This document shows, in pieces, positions 50,338 to 59,251 of a stretch of 64,000 nucleotides of DNA (position 1 is the first letter of the stretch; every line of letters starts with the position of its first letter). Source of the DNA: Streptomyces scopuliridis RB72 (GTDB taxonomy: Bacteria; Actinomycetota; Actinomycetes; Streptomycetales; Streptomycetaceae). The stretch spans positions 16,368 to 80,367 of the forward strand of contig NZ_JOEI01000028.1 of assembly GCF_000718095.1 (NCBI RefSeq), written 5' to 3'. Under the pieces are notes generated by a model, which was given only the letters and a program-made list of their open reading frames with translations, was not told the origin of the DNA and searched no databases. A program made the position numbers and the translations under genes.

Positions 50338-51689
50338 ACTCGCCCTCTGCCTACACCGTCGGTGTCATTCAGGTCGGCCCGGCTGACGGCGGCGACCGTC
50401 TGCGGGTCGAGGTCGAAGAGTTCGCGCAGCGCGTCCGCGTACCCGGCACCGCCGGGCTCGCCTGCCAGCTGCTTGACCCGCACGGTGGGCGCGTGCAGGA
50501 GTTTGTCGACGACGCGGCGCACGGTCCTGGTGATCTCGGCGCGCTGCTTGTCGTCAAGACCGGGGAGCCTGCCTTCGAGGCGCGCGACCTCGCTGCTCAC
50601 CACATCGGCGGCCATGGCACGCAGCGCGACCACGGTCGGTGTGATGTGAGCGGCGCGCTGGGCTGCGCCGAAGGCCGCCACCTCGTCGGAGACGATGGTG
50701 CGTACCTGATCGACGTCGGCGGCCATGGGTGCGTCGGCGGACGCCTCGGCCAGCGACTCGATGTCCACGAACCGGACCCCGCCGAGGCGGTGCACGGCGG
50801 CGTCGATGTCCCGGGGCATCGCGAGGTCGAGCAGGGCCAGCTGGGACGTACGGCCCTGCAGCGCCGCCTCGACGGCGGCCGCGCTCAGCACCAGACCGGT
50901 CGCGCCCGTGCAGGACACGACCACATCGGCGCGGGGCAGCTCGTCGGCGAGGGCGTTCATGTCCACGGCGCGCGCGAGGACGCCCGTGGAGCCGGGCTCG
51001 GTCAGGATCTGTACGAGCCGGTCGGCGCGCGCGGCCGTGCGGTTGGCGATGACGATCTCGTCGACGCCGACCCGCGCGAGCGTCGCGGCGGCCAGCGAGG
51101 ACATCGATCCGGCGCCGATCACCACCGCGGACTTCTTCTTGGCCCAGGCGTCCACGGCGGTGCCGGCGGCGAGCTGCTCCAGGCCGAAGGTGACGAGCGA
51201 CTGCCCGGCCCGGTCGATCCCGGTCTCGCTGTGGGCGCGCTTGCCGACCCGCAGGGCCTGCTGGAAGAGGTCGTTCAGCAGCCGGCCCGCGGTGTGCAGC
51301 TCCTGCCCCAGCGCCAGCGCGTCCTTGATCTGGCCGAGGATCTGGCCCTCGCCGACGACCATCGAGTCCAGCCCGCAGGCCACCGAGAAGAGATGGTGGA
51401 CGGCCCGGTCCTCGTAGTGCACATAGAGATACGGGGTGAGCTCCTCCAGGCCGACACCGCTGTGCTGCGCGAGGAGCGTGGACAGCTCGGCGACCCCGGC
51501 GTGGAACTTGTCGACGTCGGCGTAGAGCTCGATGCGGTTGCAGGTGGCGAGGACCGCGGCCTCGGTCGCGGGCTCCGCGGCGAGCGAGTCCTGCAACAGC
51601 TTGATCTGCGTGTCGGTGGCAAGGGACGCCCGCTCCAGCACACTCACCGGTGCGCTGCGGTGGCTCACTCCGACGACCAGGAGACTCAT
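50334..51689 (-). CDS. hemA: Glutamyl-tRNA reductase
   Basis: First step of the C5 route to 5-aminolevulinate: NADPH reduction of glutamyl-tRNA. The 451-residue protein has LLVVGVSHRSAPVSVLERA, the catalytic Cys in VLATCNRIELYA, YVHYEDRAVHHLFSVACGLD, GEGQILGQIKDAL, the Rossmann motif AVVIGAGSMSSLAAATLA and a C-terminal dimerisation helix. ATG 51689 overlaps the rex stop (ATGA), so hemA is translated with rex. Confidence 0.97.
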   Translation of the reverse strand: MSLLVVGVSHRSAPVSVLERASLATDTQIKLLQDSLAAEPATEAAVLATCNRIELYADVDKFHAGVAELSTLLAQHSGVGLEELTPYLYVHYEDRAVHHLFSVACGLDSMVVGEGQILGQIKDALALGQELHTAGRLLNDLFQQALRVGKRAHSETGIDRAGQSLVTFGLEQLAAGTAVDAWAKKKSAVVIGAGSMSSLAAATLARVGVDEIVIANRTAARADRLVQILTEPGSTGVLARAVDMNALADELPRADVVVSCTGATGLVLSAAAVEAALQGRTSQLALLDLAMPRDIDAAVHRLGGVRFVDIESLAEASADAPMAADVDQVRTIVSDEVAAFGAAQRAAHITPTVVALRAMAADVVSSEVARLEGRLPGLDDKQRAEITRTVRRVVDKLLHAPTVRVKQLAGEPGGAGYADALRELFDLDPQTVAAVSRADLNDTDGVGRGRV

Positions 51690-52522
51690 GCCGGCATCAC
51701 CGCGGGAACGTCCCCGTCGGGTCCCTTCCGGTTCGCGGCGGCGCTGTCCGCCTCCGGCGCGTCCACGTCCGCGTCGGCGTCCGCATCCGCGGCGTCCACC
51801 TCCGCGGCGCCCACCGCGCTCCCGCGCTCGGCGGCCGACGCCGCTTCCGCGGCGGCCCCCTCACCGGCCTTGCGCTGCTCGTGGAAGGCGAGGATCTGGA
51901 GCTCGATGGAGAGGTCGACCTTACGTACGTCCACACCGTCCGGCACGGTGAGCACCGTCGGCGCGAAGTTGAGGATCGAGGTCACACCGGCGGCGACCAG
52001 CCGCTCGCAGACCTGCTGGGCGGCGCCCGCGGGGGTCGCGATGACCCCGATCGAGACGCCGTTGTCGGTGATGATCTTCTCCAGCTCGTCCGTGTGCTGG
52101 ACCGGCATCCCGGCGACCGGCTTGCCTGCCATAGCGGGGTCGGCGTCTATGAGCGCGGCCACCCGGAACCCACGGGAGGCGAACCCGCCGTAGTTGGCGA
52201 GCGCGGCGCCGAGGTTACCGATACCGACGATGACGACCGGCCAGTCCTGCGTCAGCCCCAGCTCGCGGGAGATCTGGTAGACGAGGTACTCGACGTCGTA
52301 GCCCACACCCCGGGTCCCGTAGGAGCCGAGATAGGAGAAGTCCTTCCGCAGCTTGGCGGAGTTGACCCCGGCCGCGGTCGCGAGCTCTTCGGAGGAGACC
52401 GTGGGTACGGAACGCTCGGACAGAGCGGTCAGCGCCCGCAGATACAGCGGAAGCCTGGCGACGGTGGCCTCGGGGATTCCTCGGCTACGGGTCGCCGGTC
52501 GGTGAGTTCGGCCAGTTGCCAC
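51686..52522 (-). CDS. rex: Redox-sensing transcriptional repressor Rex
   Basis: A 278-residue NADH/NAD+ sensor. Residues about 10-85 form the winged helix (RGIPEATVARLPLYLRALTA, AAGVNSAKLRKDFSYLGSYG). The Rossmann domain starts at WPVVIVGIGNLGAALANYGG, with DADPAMAGKPVAGMPV further on. The C terminus has an Asp/Ala repeat (AADADADADVDAPEADSA), an acidic low-complexity tail not needed for the fold. GTG 52522 is chosen from homology. Rex leads the hemA-hemC-hemD operon; when NADH is high it leaves DNA and the operon is expressed. Confidence 0.96.
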   Translation of the reverse strand: MATGRTHRPATRSRGIPEATVARLPLYLRALTALSERSVPTVSSEELATAAGVNSAKLRKDFSYLGSYGTRGVGYDVEYLVYQISRELGLTQDWPVVIVGIGNLGAALANYGGFASRGFRVAALIDADPAMAGKPVAGMPVQHTDELEKIITDNGVSIGVIATPAGAAQQVCERLVAAGVTSILNFAPTVLTVPDGVDVRKVDLSIELQILAFHEQRKAGEGAAAEAASAAERGSAVGAAEVDAADADADADVDAPEADSAAANRKGPDGDVPAVMPA

Positions 52523-52598
52523 GGTGCTCCTGCGGGATGAGCGAGGCTGCAGGCGGTCGTATGTCCCTGGACCGCCCCGTCGAATGCAGGTTATGTCT

Positions 52599-52616
52599 TT
52601 GTGAACGCGTGCACAA
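52599..52616. promoter_or_regulatory. Rex operator (ROP) upstream of rex-hemACD
   Basis: TTGTGAACGCGTGCACAA matches the Rex operator consensus TGTGAANNNNTTCACA with one changed base in the right arm. It lies 77 bases upstream of the rex GTG, in promoter position, so the operon should be autoregulated by Rex as in other Streptomyces. Confidence 0.88.
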
Positions 52617-52887
52617 AGATTGTGTCCGCTTTGTCCGAGCAAAGTGACCGGGGTCACGCGCGTTGATCCCGCGAGAGCGGAACCGAAGACCGCGTCAACC
52701 CGTTGCACACACGAAGGGGGCAAAACCGCACACACTCCTCACGAATACGCCCCCGAGACCGCTCCCCTTGTCCTCCCGGGACCGATCCCCGGACGCCCGG
52801 CGGCACCTCGGGACCGCCCTCGCGGCCCGGAGCATGATCACCAGAGAAAACCCAGCAAAGCGCCCACGATGGTAACCGCCTTTCCCT
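52617..52887. other. Intergenic stretch between Rex operator and redoxin gene
   Basis: 271 bases with no gene I can support. The rex promoter should lie at its left end, since the operator at 52599-52616 marks it. No hairpin with a long stem and no small open frame with a ribosome binding site were found. The redoxin gene ends at 52888 on the minus strand. Confidence 0.5.
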
Positions 52888-53166
52888 TCAGCCCCCCAGT
52901 TCCCGGCGGAGGCGATCGGCGTCGACTCGCCAGAATGTGTGCTGCTCCCCGTCCACCAGGACCACCGGAATCTGCTCCCAGTACGCACGATGCAGCGCCT
53001 CGTCCTGATTAATATCCTTTTCCTCCCATGATGCTCCGGTCTCCGCGCACACCGTTTCGATCACGGCGCGGGCATCGTCACAGAGATGGCATCCGGGCTT
53101 CGAGACAAGCGTCACCATCCGCTCGCCGGCCTTCTTCTTCGTCGTACGTCGCAGCAGAGGACTCAT
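52888..53166 (-). CDS. Glutaredoxin-family small redox protein
   Basis: A 92-residue thioredoxin-fold protein. After a basic start comes VTLVSKPGCHLCDDARAVIE with the redox motif C-H-L-C, then EKDINQDEALHRAYWEQIPV, where the cis-Pro follows Ile (IPVVLVDGEQH). This is the DUF836/glutaredoxin-like group of actinobacteria. Its place beside rex and the bldN region is conserved in many Streptomyces, as far as I recall. Partner unknown. Confidence 0.9.
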   Translation of the reverse strand: MSPLLRRTTKKKAGERMVTLVSKPGCHLCDDARAVIETVCAETGASWEEKDINQDEALHRAYWEQIPVVLVDGEQHTFWRVDADRLRRELGG

Positions 53167-53324
53167 GCGGCCATTCTCCGCCCGCGCCGTCCGCGGAGGC
53201 CCCGGTTGTCCACAGCCGGGACAGGATCGCCTGATCAGCGGATTAACGCACCGGCCGCGGAGAGTTCACCCGGCGGCATCCCCACACGTCGGGAAGTACC
53301 GAACAGACTGGCTATGCTCACGAT

Positions 53325-54269
53325 ATGGCCGCACTGGGATGGCTCACCCCCCGTAAGCGCTCCGCCACCGCACGGAGCGTGCTCGCAGGCGAGGCCGCAG
53401 CCGAGGCAGGACTCAGGTCCACACAGGAGTCACACGCCGCGTCGGAGGCCGAGACCGCCGCCAAGGCCGACGAGGTGCCCGACTTCCCCGTCTTCGGCGA
53501 CAACCGCGCCGCCGCCTTCTTCGATCTCGACAACACCGTGATGCAGGGCGCCGCGATCTTCCATCTCGGCCGCGGCCTGTACAAGCGGAAGTTCTTCCAG
53601 CGCCGCGAACTCGCCCGGTTCGCCTGGCAGCAGGCCTGGTTCCGGCTGGCCGGGGTCGAGGACCCCGAGCACATGCAGGACGCCCGCGACAGCGCCCTGT
53701 CCATCGTCAAGGGCCACCGGGTCTCCGAGCTGATGTCCATCGGCGAGGAGGTCTACGACGAGTACATGGCCGACCGGATCTGGCCCGGCACCCGCGCGCT
53801 CGCCCAGGCCCACCTGGACGCGGGCCAGCAGGTCTGGTTGGTGACGGCCGCGCCCGTCGAGACCGCGACGATCATCGCCCGCCGGCTCGGCCTGACCGGC
53901 GCCCTCGGCACCGTCGCCGAGTCGATCGACGGCGTCTACACCGGCAAGCTCGTCGGCGAACCGCTGCACGGCCCCGCGAAGGCCGAGGCCGTCCGCGCCC
54001 TGGCCGCCACCGAGGGCTTCGACCTGGACCGCTGCGCGGCGTACAGCGACTCGCACAACGACATCCCGATGCTCTCGCTGGTCGGACACCCGTACGCCAT
54101 CAATCCGGACACCAAGCTCCGCAAGCACGCGCGCCGGCTGGACTGGCGGCTGCGCGACTACCGGACCGGCCGCAAGGCGGCCAAGGTCGGTATCCCGGCG
54201 GCGGCCGGAGTGGGCGCCCTCGCGGGCGGCACGGCGGCCGCGGTCGCCCTGCACCGCCGCCGCCGCTGA
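53325..54269 (+). CDS. HAD-IB family phosphatase with N- and C-terminal extensions
   Basis: A 314-residue HAD hydrolase related to SerB/CicA. Motif I is AAFFDLDNTVMQG (Asp nucleophile and acid), motif II is WLVTAAPVE, and motif III-IV is AYSDSHNDIPMLSLVGHPYA with the metal Asp residues. The N-terminal 55 residues are Ala/Glu-rich. The C terminus has a hydrophobic helix (KVGIPAAAGVGALAGGTAAAVAL) and a basic tail, so the protein may be membrane-bound. Substrate unknown; phosphoserine or lipid phosphates are possible. Confidence 0.9.
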   Translation: MAALGWLTPRKRSATARSVLAGEAAAEAGLRSTQESHAASEAETAAKADEVPDFPVFGDNRAAAFFDLDNTVMQGAAIFHLGRGLYKRKFFQRRELARFAWQQAWFRLAGVEDPEHMQDARDSALSIVKGHRVSELMSIGEEVYDEYMADRIWPGTRALAQAHLDAGQQVWLVTAAPVETATIIARRLGLTGALGTVAESIDGVYTGKLVGEPLHGPAKAEAVRALAATEGFDLDRCAAYSDSHNDIPMLSLVGHPYAINPDTKLRKHARRLDWRLRDYRTGRKAAKVGIPAAAGVGALAGGTAAAVALHRRRR

Positions 54270-54270
54270 C

Positions 54271-54297
54271 TCGTTGCGGCCGGCCCGGCCGCAACGA
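54271..54297 (+). terminator. Terminator after the HAD phosphatase gene
   Basis: tcgttgcggcc (54271-54281) pairs fully with ggccgcaacga (54287-54297) around loop ggccc. It begins just past the stop codon of the HAD gene. Confidence 0.88.
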
Positions 54298-54338
54298 GAG
54301 ACACGCCCGGGAGACACGCCGCCGGGAGACAAATCGAC

Positions 54339-54376
54339 ACGTACGGCCCTGCGGGAGTCCCCGCGGGGCCGTACGT
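54339..54376. terminator. Second hairpin between the HAD gene and bldN
   Basis: acgtacggccc (54339-54349) pairs with gggccgtacgt (54366-54376); a further 5 bp pair inside after one mismatch. With the first hairpin it insulates bldN from read-through. It could also be a structure of the bldN upstream region. Confidence 0.75.
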
Positions 54377-54635
54377 ACGTCTGTCACTCAGGCACAACCC
54401 ATCACGAGAGCAGGCAGATCTTGACGCAATCCGATCAGTAAATGGTCACGATGTGCGACTAGATACGCCGCATAGGCGTCATGGAAGCGACGTAATCGAT
54501 GATTTGAGCAACTGGGTGTAGCACTGCCTGTACGAAGCGTTATTCTCCTCAGACGCATACCGGACCCCACACGTCGCCACGACGAGTGAACGGTCCCGCA
54601 CTGCACGTGATGGAAGCTCTGCCTCTGGGAGTCCC
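54377..54635 (+). promoter_or_regulatory. bldN upstream region
   Basis: 259 bases, less GC-rich than the surroundings (for example gatcttgacgcaatccgatc and gaagcgttattctcc), between the insulating hairpin and the bldN GTG. Developmental control of bldN is known to be at transcription, and this region must hold its promoter and operators. I cannot place a -10/-35 pair with confidence. There is no open frame here with a ribosome binding site. Confidence 0.5.
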
Positions 54636-55430
54636 GTGTACCCACACGTCGGGGTTGACGCCTCGGGCCTGGCTACGCTGCGCGCAACGGTCCTCGACCA
54701 CTTGCGCGGCTTCGTCCCCACCGCGTACGCCGTCCCCGCCTTCGCCGCACCGGCCCCTGCCGTGAGCGGCCCTATCGGTCCTTGTTATGCCCTGGCGAGC
54801 GGCGGTGCGGCGGTCGGCAGACGGGGGAGCCGAAGCAGCGCCGCCGCCTCGACCACCGCCCGTCGGCCCAGCGCCGACAGCGACAGCGCCCGCATGATGG
54901 AACTCGTCGAGCGCGCCCAGGCCGGTGAGGCCGAGGCCTTCGGCCGGCTGTACGACCAGTACAGCGACACCGTCTACCGTTATATCTACTACCGCGTGGG
55001 CGGGAAGGCGACCGCGGAGGATCTCACCAGCGAGACATTCCTGCGCGCCTTGCGCCGGATCTCCACCTTCACCTGGCAGGGGCGCGACTTCGGCGCCTGG
55101 CTGGTCACGATCGCCCGGAACCTGGTCGCGGACCATTTCAAATCGAGCCGTTTCCGACTCGAAGTGACCACGGGCGAAATGCTCGACGCCAACGAGGTGG
55201 AGCGCAGCCCGGAGGACTCCGTCCTGGAGTCCCTCTCGAACGCGGCGCTGCTCGAAGCCGTACGCAAACTCAACCCGCAGCAGCAGGAGTGCGTCACACT
55301 GCGCTTCCTGCAAGGTCTCTCGGTCGCCGAGACGGCCCGCGTCATGGGCAAGAACGAAGGAGCGATCAAAACTTTGCAGTACCGAGCCGTACGAACACTG
55401 GCCCGGCTGCTGCCCGAAGACGCCCGCTGA
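54636..55430 (+). CDS. bldN: ECF sigma factor BldN (developmental sigma factor with pro-region)
   Basis: A 264-residue extracytoplasmic-function sigma factor needed for aerial growth in Streptomyces. It starts MYPHVGVDASGLATLRATVL, the unusual N-terminal extension of BldN. Exactly 86 residues precede MMELVERAQAGEAEAFGRL, where sigma region 2 begins; this matches the known pro-sequence length. Region 2 continues YIYYRVGGKATAEDLTSETF and region 4 is LNPQQQECVTLRFLQGLSVA with AIKTLQYRAVRTL. GTG 54636 has CTGGGAG upstream. The gene for its anti-sigma factor, rsbN, follows. BldN directs bldM, chaplin and rodlin genes in other species. Confidence 0.96.
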   Translation: MYPHVGVDASGLATLRATVLDHLRGFVPTAYAVPAFAAPAPAVSGPIGPCYALASGGAAVGRRGSRSSAAASTTARRPSADSDSARMMELVERAQAGEAEAFGRLYDQYSDTVYRYIYYRVGGKATAEDLTSETFLRALRRISTFTWQGRDFGAWLVTIARNLVADHFKSSRFRLEVTTGEMLDANEVERSPEDSVLESLSNAALLEAVRKLNPQQQECVTLRFLQGLSVAETARVMGKNEGAIKTLQYRAVRTLARLLPEDAR

Positions 55431-55560
55431 CCCCACGACCGACCGCCGCTGCCCCCCACCCTCCACCAGCCGGCCGTCCCCCCTCTGCCCACCCCCCACC
55501 TCGGACCCAACTCACAGTCGGTGACGCCTCGGTGACGCGCTGGTCCGATCATCCTTCGCG

Positions 55561-55589
55561 CGTAACCCATGTGCCGCGCCGCTCGTTGT
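55561..55589 (+). promoter_or_regulatory. BldN-type promoter upstream of rsbN
   Basis: CGTAAC at 55561-55566 and CGTTGT at 55584-55589 with a 17-base spacer fit the sigma-BldN consensus (CGTAAC, about 16-17, CGTTGA/T). The site lies 131 bases upstream of the rsbN GTG. It implies a feedback loop in which BldN drives its own anti-sigma factor, as reported for Streptomyces rsbN. The transcription start was not located. Confidence 0.75.
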
Positions 55590-55719
55590 GCGGGATGCAG
55601 GCTCCCTGCGGTCACGCCATGCCCGCAGCCACTCACTCAATCGTGTGGATGTGCTCAAGGCGTGCAACCTTCCGGAACCCCAGGGGAGTCGATCGTCATG
55701 ACGAGAGGAGGTGCCGCCA

Positions 55720-56943
55720 GTGATCGCGAACGTTTCGGCACACCGGCGGGCGAACGCCTTCGCCCAGGCCCTGGAAGACCAGACGGTCCAGGGCGCGGCG
55801 GCCGAACAGCCCGCCGAGTCGGCCGAACCGGCCGAACAGGGGCGGCTGTTGGCCCTGGCGAGTGGTCTCGGTGAACTGCCGAAACCGACGCTGGACCCCG
55901 AGGTCAAAATGGTGCAACGGGCACAGCTCGTGGCAGCCATGGAGGCCATGCTGCTGGAGGGCACAGCCGCCGGGGGGGCGACTCCGGGCCCTACGGTGCC
56001 GGAGCAGCGCAAGTCCGGACGGGGCGCCCACCGGGCCTCCCGCCTCCGGAGATTGCGCCTCAGATCCCGCTGGTCCAAGAGCCTTGCGGCGGGCGGGCTC
56101 ACAGTCGGTGTGGCGGCGGGCGCCTTCGGCGGCGTCGCCGCTGCCAGCTCCGACGCCCTGCCCGGTGACTCGCTGTACGGGCTGAAACGAGGAATGGAGG
56201 ACTTCAAGCTCAATCTCGCGGACGACGAGTCCGACCGCGGCGGGCTGTATCTCGACCACGCCTCGACCCGGCTCAACGAGACCCGCCGGCTGATGGAGCG
56301 GGGCCGCTCCGGCCGGCTCGACCATGAATCCATGGCCGAGATCCGGCGCACGCTGAGCGGGATGAAGCACGACGCCGCCGAGGGCCACCGCCTGCTCCAT
56401 CAGGCATACGAACGGGATGGCTCGCTCGGCCCGATCGCCACGCTCTCGTCGTTCTCCGCCTCGCACCGCCAGGCCTGGAACGGGCTCCGCGAACGCCTGC
56501 CCGTACAGCTGACGGACGTCGGCGACGAAGTCAGTTCCGTCTTCGACGCCATAGACGAAGAGGTCGCTCCGCTGCAGTCACTGCTGCCGCGCGCGCCGGA
56601 GAAACACGCGGGAGCCACGCGCCCCGGCTCCACACCCGACTCCGCCGACTCCGGCCGTCCGAGCCAACCCTCGCCCTCCGCACCGAGCGAGGGCGGCGGA
56701 AGCGGCTCGCACGCCAGCGACCGGCCCGACCCGTCGGGACCGGACGCGGACAGCGCGTCCGAGGAGGGCCTGCTCGGCGGCAGCACGGGCGGCCTGCTCG
56801 ACCCGCCGCACAGCAGCGTCACCCCGTCCCCGTCCGAGAACCAGGACAGCTCCGACCGTCCCGGACCGGACGTCACGATCCCGCCGCTGCTGCCGGATCT
56901 GCTGCCCGGACTCGGCATCAAGGCCGAGGACGCGGGTCAGTAA
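55720..56943 (+). CDS. rsbN: Anti-sigma factor RsbN (membrane protein, DUF5667)
   Basis: A 407-residue membrane protein that binds and holds BldN. The cytoplasmic part (1-115) has RANAFAQALEDQTVQGAAAE and an acidic helix region. One membrane helix follows (SLAAGGLTVGVAAGAFGGVA, about 125-150). Outside is a DUF5667 domain (ALPGDSLYGLKRGMEDFKLN, EIRRTLSGMKHDAAEGHRLL), then a Ser/Pro/Asp-rich tail. GTG 55720 is chosen because AGGAGGT lies about 8 bases before it; GTG 55711 would place that site on the start codon. It follows bldN after 289 bases with its own promoter. Confidence 0.94.
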   Translation: MIANVSAHRRANAFAQALEDQTVQGAAAEQPAESAEPAEQGRLLALASGLGELPKPTLDPEVKMVQRAQLVAAMEAMLLEGTAAGGATPGPTVPEQRKSGRGAHRASRLRRLRLRSRWSKSLAAGGLTVGVAAGAFGGVAAASSDALPGDSLYGLKRGMEDFKLNLADDESDRGGLYLDHASTRLNETRRLMERGRSGRLDHESMAEIRRTLSGMKHDAAEGHRLLHQAYERDGSLGPIATLSSFSASHRQAWNGLRERLPVQLTDVGDEVSSVFDAIDEEVAPLQSLLPRAPEKHAGATRPGSTPDSADSGRPSQPSPSAPSEGGGSGSHASDRPDPSGPDADSASEEGLLGGSTGGLLDPPHSSVTPSPSENQDSSDRPGPDVTIPPLLPDLLPGLGIKAEDAGQ

Positions 56944-56961
56944 AAGCGGATCAGTTACGCG

Positions 56962-56996
56962 TGAGGGGCAGTGCTCCCCCGGAGCACCGCCCCTCA
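56962..56996. terminator. Two-way terminator after rsbN
   Basis: tgaggggc (56962-56969) pairs with gcccctca (56989-56996), and inside gtgctcc pairs with ggagcac. It lies between the convergent rsbN and acyltransferase genes. Confidence 0.88.
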
Positions 56997-57019
56997 TGCA
57001 TGCGGGCACGCACAGGGAC

Positions 57020-58051
57020 TCAGAAGAACACCGACCGCCGCTGCACCAGCAATTTGTAGAGCGTGTGCTGGATCTGCTCGCGGACCTGGTCCGTCAGATT
57101 GAACATCAGCATCGGATCCTCCGCCGCCTCCGGCGGATAGCCGTCCGTCGGGATCGGCTCACCGAACTGGATCGTCCACTTCGTCGGCAGCGGCAGCATC
57201 CCCAGCGGCCCCAGCCACGGGAATGTCGGCGTGATCGGGAAGTACGGCACGCCCAGCAGCCGCGCCAGCGTCCGCGAGTTGCCGATCATCGGATAGATCT
57301 CCTCGGCGCCCACGATCGAGCACGGCACGATCGGCACCCCCGCGCGCAGCGCCGTCGACACGAACCCGCCCCGGCCGAACCGCTGAAGCTTGTACCGGTC
57401 GCCGAACGGCTTGCCGAGCCCCTTGAAGCCCTCCGGCATCACCCCGACGACCTCGCCGCGCTGGAGCAGCGTCTCGGCGTCCTCCGCGCACGCCAGGGTG
57501 TGCCCGGCCTTCCGCGCCAGCTCGTTGACCACGGGCAGCATAAAGACCAGATCGGCCGCCAGCAGCCGCAGATGCCGGTCCGCCGGATGGTTGTCGCGGA
57601 CGGCGACCTGCATCATCAGCCCGTCCAGCGGCAGCGTCCCCGAGTGATTGGCCACCACGAGCGCCCCGCCGTCCGACGGGATGTTCTCGATGCCCTTCAC
57701 CTCGACCCGGAAGTAGTTCTCGTAGATCGGCCGGATCAGCGACATCAGGACCTGGTCGGTGAGTTCCTTGTCGTACCCGAACTCGTCGATGTCGTACTCG
57801 CCGGTGACCCGCCGGCGCAGAAACGCCAGCCCGCCCGCGAGCCGCCGCTCCCAGCCGCCCGCGGGGGCCGGTTCCGGTTCCGGTTCCGGTACGGGCGCCA
57901 GCGGTGCCGGGTTGCGCACGGGACCCGGTCCCGCCCCCGGCCCCTGCGAGCGCTTCGGAGCACCGTCCTTGGCGTGCTGCCGCCGGCCGCCGGCGGATCC
58001 ACGCCTCGGCCTCGGTTCATCACCGAAGGGGATGACCTTGGCATCGGCCAT
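57020..58051 (-). CDS. PlsC-type lysophospholipid acyltransferase
   Basis: A 343-residue acyltransferase. The N-terminal 90 residues are Pro/Gly/Glu-rich (PEPEPEPAPAGG). The catalytic H-x4-D motif is NHSGTLPLD; the phosphate-binding motif is EGFKGLGKPF with PEG; a third block is VPIVPCSIVGAEEIYP. It fits the Streptomyces PlsC-like family, probably making phosphatidic acid or glycolipid at the membrane. ATG 58051 lies one base after the stop of the upstream epimerase gene (same strand), so the two are coupled. Confidence 0.92.
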   Translation of the reverse strand: MADAKVIPFGDEPRPRRGSAGGRRQHAKDGAPKRSQGPGAGPGPVRNPAPLAPVPEPEPEPAPAGGWERRLAGGLAFLRRRVTGEYDIDEFGYDKELTDQVLMSLIRPIYENYFRVEVKGIENIPSDGGALVVANHSGTLPLDGLMMQVAVRDNHPADRHLRLLAADLVFMLPVVNELARKAGHTLACAEDAETLLQRGEVVGVMPEGFKGLGKPFGDRYKLQRFGRGGFVSTALRAGVPIVPCSIVGAEEIYPMIGNSRTLARLLGVPYFPITPTFPWLGPLGMLPLPTKWTIQFGEPIPTDGYPPEAAEDPMLMFNLTDQVREQIQHTLYKLLVQRRSVFF

Positions 58052-58052
58052 G

Positions 58053-59090
58053 TCAGATGCGCTCCTTGCTGACGAGAGTGGAGAGCCGGTCGACGGTACG
58101 GGCCACCGCCTCGGGCGGCAGCAGCCCGGCGCCCTGGGCGCGCGCGAAGTCCGCGAAGGCCTCCGCGGTCGTATACCGGGGCACAAAGCCCAGTGTCTCG
58201 CGCATCTGGGCCGTGCTGACCACCCGGCCATGGGTCAGCAGCCTGATCTGTTCCGGCGCGAAGTCCGTCATCCCGACCGTACGCAGCGCCGTACCGACCC
58301 AGGTCACGGCGGGCAGCGGAACGGGCACCGTGGGCCGCCCCAGCCGCCGTGAGCACTGCGAGAGCAGCAGCACGCCCTCACCGGCGACATTGAAGGTCCC
58401 GCTGTTGAGCGTCCCGCGCCGCGGCTCGTCGGAGGCGATCAGCAGGACGTCGACCACATCGTCCTCATGGACGAACTGGAGCCGCGGGTCGTAGCCGAAG
58501 ACCGTCGGCAGCACGGGCAGCGAGAGATATTCGGCGAGCGGGGAATCCGCCGCGGGCCCCAGGATATTCGCGAAGCGCAGCACACAGACCGCCACATCCG
58601 GTCTGCGGCGCGCGAAGCCGCGTACGTATCCCTCGACCTCCACCGCGTCCTTGGCGAAGCCGCCGCTCGGCAGCGATTTGGGCGGCGTGGTCTCGGTGAA
58701 GACCGCCGGATCGCGGGGCGCGGAACCGTACACACTCGTACTGGACTTGACCACCAGCCGCTTCACCGTCGGCGATTTCTGGCAGGCGCCGAGCAGCTGC
58801 ATCGTCCCGATGACGTTGGTCTCCTTGACGGCGGTACGCCCGCCGGAGCCCAGCGGAGTGCCCGTCACATCCAGATGGACGACGGTGTCGACTCCGTGCT
58901 CGGCCAGGATCCGCGCGATGACCGGCTGCCGGATATCCGCGCGGACGAATTCCGCCCCGCCCAACTCATGCGCGGGCGCCACCGCGTCCACGGCGATGAC
59001 CCGGTCCACATCGGAATCGCGCTGAACGCGCCGTACGAAACGGCCTCCGAGCTGACGGGCCGCTCCTGTCACGAGCACGACCTTGCCCAA
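58053..59090 (-). CDS. NAD-dependent epimerase/dehydratase (extended SDR)
   Basis: A 345-residue extended SDR. It begins GKVVLVTGAARQLGGRFVRR with the Rossmann motif, then VIAVDAVAPAHELGGAEF, a TVVHLDVTGTP segment, VVKSSTSVYGSAPRDP (S and Y of the active site; the Y-x-x-x-K motif is altered) and a long C-terminal substrate domain. The start is TTG 59090 with GGGGAAGG upstream. It is coupled to the PlsC-type gene, suggesting work on an envelope lipid or sugar. Substrate unknown. Confidence 0.9.
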   Translation of the reverse strand: MGKVVLVTGAARQLGGRFVRRVQRDSDVDRVIAVDAVAPAHELGGAEFVRADIRQPVIARILAEHGVDTVVHLDVTGTPLGSGGRTAVKETNVIGTMQLLGACQKSPTVKRLVVKSSTSVYGSAPRDPAVFTETTPPKSLPSGGFAKDAVEVEGYVRGFARRRPDVAVCVLRFANILGPAADSPLAEYLSLPVLPTVFGYDPRLQFVHEDDVVDVLLIASDEPRRGTLNSGTFNVAGEGVLLLSQCSRRLGRPTVPVPLPAVTWVGTALRTVGMTDFAPEQIRLLTHGRVVSTAQMRETLGFVPRYTTAEAFADFARAQGAGLLPPEAVARTVDRLSTLVSKERI

Positions 59091-59197
59091 GATCAGCGCC
59101 TTCCCCTGAAAGTCTCCGTGGGCGCCACCGTATCGGGTCGGTATCGCGCCATGGTGACCGTACGGCGCGCCACACCATTTCTTTGACCCGCAAGCAC

Positions 59198-59232
59198 CGC
59201 GGCCCTCCCACCGTGTCGGTGGAAGGGCCGCG
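59198..59232 (-). terminator. Terminator after the bS22 gene
   Basis: cgcggccctcccaccg (59198-59213) pairs with cggtggaagggccgcg (59217-59232) with one mismatch and a 3-base loop. It follows the bS22 stop in the direction of transcription. Confidence 0.85.
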
Positions 59233-59251
59233 AATGCACGATCAGCTGCCG

